Assembly (NCBI GenBank): GCA_002373555.1
Contig: DFKM01000026.1
Location: 1-12,765, forward strand
Direction: 5' to 3'
DNA length: 12,765 bases
Source: Lachnospiraceae bacterium UBA3645
GTDB taxonomy: Bacteria; Bacillota; Clostridia; Lachnospirales; Lachnospiraceae
Each line of letters begins with the position of its first letter. Positions within the stretch are counted from its first letter, which is position 1. The position numbers and the translations under genes are program-made. The notes beneath the pieces were generated by a model. It did not search any database. It was given only the letters and a program-made list of their open reading frames with translations, and was not told the origin of the DNA. Of the stretch, positions 1 through 6,232 are shown piece by piece.

Positions 1-827
1 ACGCCGGGAAGTCCGATGTCGCCGCAGCTGATCAGCACGCCGCCGTATTCAAAGCCCTCGGTGGGTTTGTCGCTGACGGCATAGCAGAGATTGTGGCTGT
101 TGAGGGAGCTGTAGATGAAGTAATATTTCCCGTTGAATTTGCGCATGGAGCTGGCTTCGCCGAAAGGCTGCTCCTCGTAAGGCGTTCCCTTCGCTTTCTC
201 GCCGGTCAGTACACCGATAAATTTGAGTTCGTCACCGGAAATGACGGTGAGCATATCGTTTGTATCGATCTCAAACCACATCGGACCTTCGGTCGTAGGT
301 TTGGAGCCGTCCAGCAGGATCGGGTTGCCGCCGAAAGCAAAGCCGGTGTACAGATACAGTCTGCCGTCCTCATCCATCAGACAGCCAGGATCGAACTGGA
401 AAGGCTCTCCTCGCTTTCCGATCGGCGTACCGTCCTTATATTTCACATAACCAAGGAATTCATATTTGCCGGCAGGCTCGTCACAGACGGCGACGGAGAT
501 CATCTTGGTGCCGCCCATGAAATAATAGAGATAATACTTTCCGTCAGGACCGACGACCATGTCGGGCGCGGCCAGACCGTTCGTAATGCGGTTCTTCGGT
601 GCGGCCGGATCCTGCTCACGGTTGAAGATCACGCCGTGGTAGGTCCAGTTCCCGAGATCATCGACAGGTGCGGACCAGCAGACATAATCGCCCAGGCAGA
701 AATTGATGCCGTTAAACAGATCATGGGAGCCGTATATGTAGACTCTTCCGTCTACGATATGCGGTTCGGCATCCGGTACGTATTCCCAGCTGGGCAGATA
801 GGGATTGAAAGCCTGTTTCGTCTTCAT
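1..827 (-). CDS. GH43 family glycoside hydrolase, 3' part cut off by the window edge
   Basis: The first 275 residues are visible; the gene runs off the left edge. GH43 enzymes are five-bladed beta-propeller, inverting glycosidases, mostly beta-xylosidases or alpha-L-arabinofuranosidases. The N-terminus carries the family pattern PDAEPHIVDGRVYIYGSHD (about 18-36), where Asp19 is the likely general base. APDM with Asp89 fits the pKa-modulating Asp. FDPG (145-148) follows. GEASSMRKFNGKYYFIYSS (223-241) contains Glu224, the likely general acid. Repeated blade-type strands (GKYYLYYFMGG, GRLYLYTGF) fit a propeller. There is no signal peptide, so the enzyme probably acts in the cytoplasm on imported oligosaccharides. 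The ATG at 827-825 follows a perfect AGGAGG with 5-nt spacing. It has its own promoter, so it is probably a separate unit from the GH3 operon upstream. The exact substrate cannot be told. Confidence 0.88.
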   Translation of the reverse strand, partial: MKTKQAFNPYLPSWEYVPDAEPHIVDGRVYIYGSHDLFNGINFCLGDYVCWSAPVDDLGNWTYHGVIFNREQDPAAPKNRITNGLAAPDMVVGPDGKYYLYYFMGGTKMISVAVCDEPAGKYEFLGYVKYKDGTPIGKRGEPFQFDPGCLMDEDGRLYLYTGFAFGGNPILLDGSKPTTEGPMWFEIDTNDMLTVISGDELKFIGVLTGEKAKGTPYEEQPFGEASSMRKFNGKYYFIYSSLNSHNLCYAVSDKPTEGFEYGGVLISCGDIGLPG

Positions 828-861
828 AACAACCTCCTTGCAGAATTGAAAAGTTGTTTTT

Positions 862-870
862 ATTATACCA
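862..870 (-). promoter_or_regulatory. Extended -10 promoter of the GH43 gene
   Basis: On the minus strand TGGTATAAT gives a perfect -10 hexamer (862-867) with an extended TGn element (868-870). No good -35 lies 17 bp upstream, which is common for extended -10 promoters. The predicted start is near 855, leaving a leader of about 28 nt that includes the AGGAGG ribosome site at about 833-838. Confidence 0.6.
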
Positions 871-944
871 CAATTATTCTATTTTTATCCCGTCCGTCGT
901 AAACGGTTCTATGTCGGCGCGAACGGAAAATATATTCATATTCA

Positions 945-1004
945 GCAATTGCCCCGTACAAAAGCTGCACGAGGCAATTGCGCCGATCCGGCAGGCTCCG
1001 GATC
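945..1004 (-). terminator. Tandem hairpins after the GH3/membrane-protein operon, probable terminator
   Basis: Two stem-loops lie in the 3' region after the stop of the small membrane protein gene. The nearer one pairs 985-991 with 998-1004 (7 bp, 6-nt loop). The stronger one pairs 945-957 with 969-981 (13 bp, 11-nt loop), with only one non-Watson-Crick pair, which is a tolerated U-G wobble in minus-strand RNA. The minus-strand sequence after the long hairpin is AU-rich (about 925-944, including UAUAUUUU) but is not an ideal U-tract. I therefore call it a probable rather than certain terminator. Confidence 0.5.
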
Positions 1005-1012
1005 AGATGAAA

Positions 1013-1396
1013 TTAAGCTTCTTTAGCCATACCGGTAAAACCGGCGATCATGTAGAGCAGCCATGCGATGCAGGCAGCGATCATGAAATTGACCCAGCCG
1101 CGGATATCATCCATGGTATACAGACCGGAAATCACATATCCAATCGCATCAGACATGACAGTAATGCTGTAACCGATGCCTGCAGCAGCAAGTGCGGCAG
1201 CAATAGGTGCTCCCCAGTTGCAGACCCCGGGATTCTTCTGCGCGCCGATTGCAGCAATAACAGCTACAACGACAGCAGCGATCAGAAAAATGTATGTATT
1301 CTGAGTTTTTACCAGTGATCCGCCGTACATCACGATACTAACGATACCGACGATGGCAGCGATCAGTTCAACAAATAAACCGAAACTCTTCTTCAT
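1013..1396 (-). CDS. Small membrane protein with four predicted helices, partner of the GH3 enzyme (unknown function)
   Basis: A 127-residue, very hydrophobic protein that I cannot assign to a named family. Predicted membrane segments lie at about 8-28, 34-52, 62-90 and 100-120. Short loops separate them, including a Lys/Asn stretch near 54-60 and an acidic MDDIRG at 95-100. The tail ends in MAKEA, much like the GH3 tail KKKEA. The gene starts 15 bp after the GH3 stop, and its ribosome site AAAGGAGGAG (ending 8 nt before the ATG) abuts that stop, so the two are almost certainly co-transcribed. Context suggests a membrane helper of the anchored GH3, for example in anchoring, stability or sugar passage. 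That is inference; nothing in the sequence shows an enzymatic motif. The hairpins at 945-1004 follow it. Confidence 0.85.
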   Translation of the reverse strand: MKKSFGLFVELIAAIVGIVSIVMYGGSLVKTQNTYIFLIAAVVVAVIAAIGAQKNPGVCNWGAPIAAALAAAGIGYSITVMSDAIGYVISGLYTMDDIRGWVNFMIAACIAWLLYMIAGFTGMAKEA

Positions 1397-1411
1397 TGTC
1401 TGTCTCCTCCT

Positions 1412-4400
1412 TTAAGCTTCTTTCTTCTTGCTCTTGATTCCGAGGAACACGAACAGGAGCGTCAGCGCTGCAAATACAGCATCTGCTGCATACAGAGCCT
1501 GCAGCCACCAGGGCGTTACATGCTTGATCACTGTTGTCTCGGTAAGGCCGTTCGCAGCATTACTCTGTGCTACGGAATACAGCCAGGACTTCAGAGAATC
1601 CTGCATCTTCTGCTGGAAGAAGGTATCTGTTGCGATGATATCCTTGGCAGCCGTCATGGTTCCGATATTGGTATTCAGATAAGTAGGCGTATTCGTAAGC
1701 ATGACGCCGCCTCCTGCTGCGACCGTATCACGCCAGTTCATGTAATCAGCGCCGTTTACCATATCTGTGATAATGCCGCCTTTGAATCCCCATTCTTTAC
1801 GCGCGATCTGCTCGAGAATTCCGCTGTGAGCTCCTGCAAAAACAGTTCCTACGCGGTTGAATGCAGTCATAATGGAAGCGGTATTGTTGCTGCTCATGGC
1901 AAGCTGGAATCCGCGCAGTTCGTTCTCACGTCCTGCCTGCTCGGTAAAGAAGGTGGACAGACCGGAACGGTTCAGTTCCTGATGGTTGAATGCAAAGTGT
2001 TTGCACTGTGCCATAAGTCCTTTGGACTTCATGGCAGCGGAAACTGTATTGGCCATGATGGCGACCAGCACGGAATCCTCTGAATAATACTCATGGTTTC
2101 TTGCGCAGTAAGGCGTACGATGAAGGTTTACGCCGGGTGCGATAATACCGGATTCTTTGGCATAGAGCGCTTCTTCACCAAGCAGTTCGCCTTCTCTTGT
2201 AACAAGATCCTTATTCAGGGTCGCCGCTACGATCGGTTCAGTCGGGAATACAGCCATGGAATATCCGGCCTCAGGCTGATCGGATACATAAGTAGGTCTT
2301 GCGGAATCAGCCGCTGTCCAGCGGGTCTTGTAACCGGCGACCTGGTCGAAGGCGAATCCGATCGGACCGTCGTTTACATAAGTCCTGGGCATCATGACGG
2401 AATCCAGGTTTTCCAGGTCATCTCCGCCGCATTCGATAAACTGTATAGCTTCATCCAGTGTGATCTGCTGTACAAGCTGGTCCCACTTGGGATCTTCGAT
2501 ATCCGTTACACCGACAATCTTTCCGTCGCCGTCGATATCCAGCATCTGCAGGAAGGTAAGGCCGTTGTCAGCGCCCCATGTTACGCCTTCACCGTTCGCG
2601 TTCAGCGCATAATTGGAGTTGGTCAGACCGACCATCATATCCGCTGTAGGGGTAAGGGTATCCACAGTCTTCCATCCCTTTGTCCAGTCGGTTCTGGTGG
2701 TATACTCAACGGTATCCGGGATCAGATTGTTGATGTTTGCTTCCTGAAGCGCATTCTGTACTCCTGCGGAATAGGTCTCAATATCAGTCTCAGCGAGATT
2801 CCATACCTGTACATGTTCTGCAGCAAGATAGGTATCATTGATCGTCTGCAGTTTTTCAACAGTTGTTTCATCCTTGACTGAGAGGATATCATTCAGCGCA
2901 GCATGTACGTCAGATCCGATCGAGAAATAATAATCCCCCGCTTCCAGGACCCACGCGCCCTGCGTACCGTCAGCCTTCACTGCAGTCTCGTCATAGCTGG
3001 CGAACAGTGCCGGATCCACATCGATCGTGATGGTCTCGCTCTGTCCGGGCTCCAGGATCTGTGTCTTTCCGAAACCGACGAGCTGGATGGCTGATTTTTC
3101 AATACCGCCTTCAGTGTAAGGCGCCTGTACGAACAGTTCTACGGCATTTTTACCGGCGACATCGCCTTCATTCTTAACAGTAACAGTAGCTGTACCGACT
3201 TCTCCGAGTGTGAGATCAACAGAATCAAGGGTGCTTGAGAATACGGTATAGGAAAGACCGTATCCGAAGGGATAGTCGACTTCGTCTTCATAATTCCAGG
3301 CGGATCCGGTGGAGGATCCTTCTGTTGCTGTTGCATTTGCACGGCCGAGGATCTGGTCTTCATAACGTGTCTCATAGTACTTGTAACCGTTATAAATGCC
3401 TTCGTTCTCAACAAGATACCAGTCAGCCTTATCCGCTTCGGTAAGCTGCGGGATATCACCCTGTGCGGAACCGTTGTTCAGATTGTTGGTATACATATAC
3501 AGGCCGAAGTTCATCATAGCGGGTGATGAAGTGCCATTCGTCGCATAGGTGTCAGGCAGACGGCCGGAAGGGTTCGCCGCACCGGAAAGGACGTCGGCAA
3601 TACCGTAGAAACCGTATTCGCCGGGAGCACCTACCCAGAGGATGGAATCAATTTCAGCATCCTCCTTGAGCTCCTTCAGTTCCATAGGGTTGTCTGCATT
3701 CACAAGTACGATGACTTTCGTGCTGTGCTGCTTCGCCAGCGCGATCATATCCCGCTCATACTGGGAAAGCGCCAGCGGACGCTCGAAAGTGTCACCTTCC
3801 GTTGCGCAGAACATCGTGGGCGAATAATCAGCTGCTTCGGAACTGTCACGGGTGATGATAACGATCGCGGCAGTGCCGTCCGCTTTTTTCAGGATATCAT
3901 CCGTATACATGGAAGCAGGGATCTCACCGGTCATATAGAACTGCGGCGGTTCATACGCAGGGGTGAATGCGGGGAGCAGACCTGCGCCCGGGAAGAATGT
4001 CTGACGGGTATAGGCAAAAGCTTCTTCACTCGCATAGAAATCGACCATATCCATGTTGATATTGAAGCCTCTGGCTGCCAGGCCGCCGATAAATCCGGGA
4101 TCATCCTGACCTTCTGCCGCAGCTGCGGAAGAACCGATCATACCGCCCTTGGCAGGAAAGATGCAGTTATGTCCCCAAAGAGTGACCGTCTCTGATGCAG
4201 TATCGATCGGAAGTGCATTATTTGTGTTCTTCAGAAGTACGCTTCCTTCTGCGCTGATCTGTTCCGAAAGATCCACATTAGCCTGCACAAGATCGCCGAG
4301 GGATTCAAATTCCGAATCGTAATAATACGCATCGGCAGAGCCGTCACCGGTCTCGACGAGTTCTACACTGGAAGTTCCGAGACGTGTGTTGATGAACGCT

Positions 4401-4492
4401 TCTCTGGAAGGAGTGTAGGCTGTCGCGACCAGACTGATCGCGCACAGAGAGGCGGTGATACCGGCCAGTCCGCGCATTAATCCTTTTTTCAT
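1412..4492 (-). CDS. Domain-swapped (permuted) GH3 beta-glycosidase, secreted and membrane-anchored
   Basis: 1026 residues. GH3 enzymes release terminal beta-linked glucose, xylose or related sugars by a retaining mechanism. The usual domain order is reversed. The GH3 C-terminal alpha/beta domain comes first (about 78-320: GSVLLKNTNNALPI, TEGDTFERPLALSQ with likely acid/base Glu232, GIADVLSGAANPSGRLP). An Fn3-like domain follows (about 405-535, from YPFGYGLSYT). The TIM barrel comes last (about 670-960: NDGP, GPGVNLHR-type APGVNLHR, RNHEYYSED, KHFAFNHQE, and GGIITDM with nucleophile Asp910). A signal sequence or anchor is at 1-26, and a C-terminal membrane helix at about 995-1019 ends in KSKKKEA. 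DIDGDGKIVGVTD (652-664) resembles an EF-hand loop. The start at 4492-4490 is chosen because AGGAGG precedes it; upstream in-frame ATGs would hide the signal peptide. Reversed GH3 order is known from Ruminococcus albus and Butyrivibrio fibrisolvens. It is the first gene of a two-gene unit. Confidence 0.92.
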   Translation of the reverse strand: MKKGLMRGLAGITASLCAISLVATAYTPSREAFINTRLGTSSVELVETGDGSADAYYYDSEFESLGDLVQANVDLSEQISAEGSVLLKNTNNALPIDTASETVTLWGHNCIFPAKGGMIGSSAAAAEGQDDPGFIGGLAARGFNINMDMVDFYASEEAFAYTRQTFFPGAGLLPAFTPAYEPPQFYMTGEIPASMYTDDILKKADGTAAIVIITRDSSEAADYSPTMFCATEGDTFERPLALSQYERDMIALAKQHSTKVIVLVNADNPMELKELKEDAEIDSILWVGAPGEYGFYGIADVLSGAANPSGRLPDTYATNGTSSPAMMNFGLYMYTNNLNNGSAQGDIPQLTEADKADWYLVENEGIYNGYKYYETRYEDQILGRANATATEGSSTGSAWNYEDEVDYPFGYGLSYTVFSSTLDSVDLTLGEVGTATVTVKNEGDVAGKNAVELFVQAPYTEGGIEKSAIQLVGFGKTQILEPGQSETITIDVDPALFASYDETAVKADGTQGAWVLEAGDYYFSIGSDVHAALNDILSVKDETTVEKLQTINDTYLAAEHVQVWNLAETDIETYSAGVQNALQEANINNLIPDTVEYTTRTDWTKGWKTVDTLTPTADMMVGLTNSNYALNANGEGVTWGADNGLTFLQMLDIDGDGKIVGVTDIEDPKWDQLVQQITLDEAIQFIECGGDDLENLDSVMMPRTYVNDGPIGFAFDQVAGYKTRWTAADSARPTYVSDQPEAGYSMAVFPTEPIVAATLNKDLVTREGELLGEEALYAKESGIIAPGVNLHRTPYCARNHEYYSEDSVLVAIMANTVSAAMKSKGLMAQCKHFAFNHQELNRSGLSTFFTEQAGRENELRGFQLAMSSNNTASIMTAFNRVGTVFAGAHSGILEQIARKEWGFKGGIITDMVNGADYMNWRDTVAAGGGVMLTNTPTYLNTNIGTMTAAKDIIATDTFFQQKMQDSLKSWLYSVAQSNAANGLTETTVIKHVTPWWLQALYAADAVFAALTLLFVFLGIKSKKKEA

Positions 4493-4536
4493 GTGTTTTC
4501 CTCCTTGTTTCTTTCTCTGTGCGCAGATAAATGCAC

Positions 4537-4590
4537 ACAAAAAACAGTTACATGATGCCATTAATCTAGCACAATGCAACTGTTATTTGT
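4537..4590 (-). promoter_or_regulatory. Long inverted repeat at the GH3 promoter: operator or terminator/attenuator
   Basis: Arms 4537-4558 and 4569-4590 (22 bp each, about 4 mismatches) flank a 10-bp spacer. The core reads AACAGTTGCATTGTGC on one side and its near-complement on the other. On the minus strand the spacer begins with TAGATT preceded by TGC, a plausible extended -10 for the GH3 gene, so the dyad would be centred on the promoter. Alternatively, the transcribed hairpin runs into a TTTTTT tract (within 4538-4544). It could then be an intrinsic terminator for the GH78-like gene ending at 4652, or an attenuator in a leader started upstream. The sequence alone does not decide between these. 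Confidence 0.55.
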
Positions 4591-4600
4591 CAGCATATGC

Positions 4601-4620
4601 GTGAAATGTCAATTTTTCAC
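4601..4620 (-). promoter_or_regulatory. Short dyad over a perfect -35 hexamer upstream of GH3
   Basis: The repeat GTGAAA / TTTCAC (arms 4601-4606 and 4615-4620, 8-bp spacer) surrounds TTGACA on the minus strand (4612-4607). At 17 bp spacing the -10 would be CAAATA (4589-4584), which is poor. The -35 is attractive but the promoter is unproven. The dyad could bind a regulator. Confidence 0.35.
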
Positions 4621-4651
4621 CGTAAAGTGTACGGATCCATGATTTCGTAAA

Positions 4652-6205
4652 TTATTTGAAATATTTCTTTAATATCCAGACCGGCGTGCAGCTCCAGGCA
4701 TGACAGTAACTGTTCACGGCAGTGCCGCCGTAAGGCGACGCCGAAGGATCGTCCGGCACCCAGGTCTCCGGGCAGGTATCGAACCCGTACTTCACCATGC
4801 TGCCCCAGTACCAGCGGATATGCCCCAGCGCCTGTTCCTTTCTGCCGCACGACAGAAGCGCCATGATGTAATAATGATGCATGTACGGCGTCATCATCGT
4901 GCATTCCCGGGAGAAATCATCCGCACGTTCGAAGATGCCCGCAGCTTCTTCCTCTGAAGCGCAACCAGCCAGCACCATCCAGACCTGCGTGGCCAGGGCA
5001 GCCTGGCCATCGCATACAAAGCAGGCTCTTTCCGGATCCCAGAAATGTTCTCTGGCCGCCTGCTTCAGCGTACCGATCCTGTCTGTGAGTTTTGCGGCCC
5101 GTTTCCGATCACCGCGCATTTCCGCAAGCTTCACGGCATAGTGCATTGCGTAGATGAGAACGCCCTGTGCTGCGGCATCCTTGTGCAGATCATCCGCCCA
5201 GTCGATGAACACGGTACCGAGTTCATCGCCGTGGACAAGTCCGTTTTCATCCACGGTCCAGAGCGCAATGTCGATCTGCTTCTGTGCAATATCATACAGA
5301 TCCCCGAGGGCTTCCTGATCTCCCGTCTCTTCGAGATATTCCCACAGCGCCGCGGTATACAGGAGCATATAATCGTACAGACAGGTATCATCCGCTTCCG
5401 GCTCAGGATCGACGAATACACAGGCAGCAACTCTTCCATCCGGAAAACGGCTGCCGGCGAACAGATAGAGGCATCGCTTCACCAGATCGTTGTTCCCATA
5501 GGTTGCATAATTGGCCAGTGCCTGCAGCCGCAGGTCGCCGGTCCACAGACGTCTGTCTCTCTTCGGTCCGTCTTCGAAAACATCCTGCATACAGTTCCGG
5601 ATCGTACGCTGGCACATCCGGTAAATGCTGTTCAGTTCCGGGTCTCCCTGATACGCCGGCAGAACGCGGGCATCATCTGCGGATGTCTCCGTCTTCACCA
5701 TCACACGGCTGATCGTCAGTTTATATTTGGGCGATGTATCGATCACGGTAATCTTGAGATACCGGAAAGCATATCTTCTCTGGGGAGAGATCGCAGCCGG
5801 CAGCACATCCGCGTGAATATATTCCTCCTGGATCCAGCTGGACGATACCCAGCCGTTGTATTCTCTGCTGTTCTCGGAAAGCTCCGCCAGCGTCTCGGCG
5901 AATTTCAGCTTGATGAACGCCGGCGCATCCGGATGGCTCCCCTTCCCGGCCAGCTCCAGAAACAGTCTGCTGACCTGATGATCGCCGAAATCCAGACAGA
6001 TATTGTCGCCTTTTCCGAGGATCACATCCGTATAATCCTTTCCGGGAATCTCCGTGATCTCACTGCTGTAACGGTCCTTCAGGCGGAATGCGCTGACAGG
6101 CCGGATATTTTTATAGGACATGACGGGCCGGAGCTTCTCTGCTCTGCGCAGAAGCCGTTCGTCATTCAGCGGTTTAAAGTTTTCAATAATAGAGATCAGC
6201 GCCAT
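4652..6205 (-). CDS. GH78-like six-hairpin glycosidase (alpha-L-rhamnosidase-type), cytoplasmic
   Basis: 517 residues without signal peptide or membrane helix, so it should act on imported or internal oligosaccharides. An N-terminal beta-rich part (about 40-175) precedes an (alpha/alpha)6 barrel (about 185-517). The signature EDGPKRDRRLWTGDLRLQAL (211-230) and the late CPETWVP (478-484) with SYCHAWSCTP (499-508) match the GH78 catalytic layout. Asp212, Asp217 and Asp224 keep the 5- and 7-residue spacing of the acidic trio in GH78, and Glu480 fits the later base. The usual general-acid Glu position holds Asp217. At 517 residues it is shorter than many GH78 enzymes and lacks their extra beta domains. 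It is the last gene of the GDPD operon, 27 bp after the preceding stop, with AGGAGG 10 nt before the ATG. Rhamnose specificity is likely but not certain; the wider six-hairpin clan includes other activities. Confidence 0.75.
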   Translation of the reverse strand: MALISIIENFKPLNDERLLRRAEKLRPVMSYKNIRPVSAFRLKDRYSSEITEIPGKDYTDVILGKGDNICLDFGDHQVSRLFLELAGKGSHPDAPAFIKLKFAETLAELSENSREYNGWVSSSWIQEEYIHADVLPAAISPQRRYAFRYLKITVIDTSPKYKLTISRVMVKTETSADDARVLPAYQGDPELNSIYRMCQRTIRNCMQDVFEDGPKRDRRLWTGDLRLQALANYATYGNNDLVKRCLYLFAGSRFPDGRVAACVFVDPEPEADDTCLYDYMLLYTAALWEYLEETGDQEALGDLYDIAQKQIDIALWTVDENGLVHGDELGTVFIDWADDLHKDAAAQGVLIYAMHYAVKLAEMRGDRKRAAKLTDRIGTLKQAAREHFWDPERACFVCDGQAALATQVWMVLAGCASEEEAAGIFERADDFSRECTMMTPYMHHYYIMALLSCGRKEQALGHIRWYWGSMVKYGFDTCPETWVPDDPSASPYGGTAVNSYCHAWSCTPVWILKKYFK

Positions 6206-6232
6206 GGCTGCTATCCCTCCTGTTTGTCATCG

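Noticed and set aside
93-902. Plus-strand open frame of 269 codons
   Set aside because: It is antisense to the GH43 gene, which shows family motifs and a perfect ribosome site. The composition of the plus-strand product is not protein-like.
4493-4579. Upstream start that would lengthen the GH3 protein by 29 residues
   Set aside because: The extension would run through the ribosome site AGGAGG and the regulatory dyad, and would put a Cys-rich stretch before a normal signal peptide.
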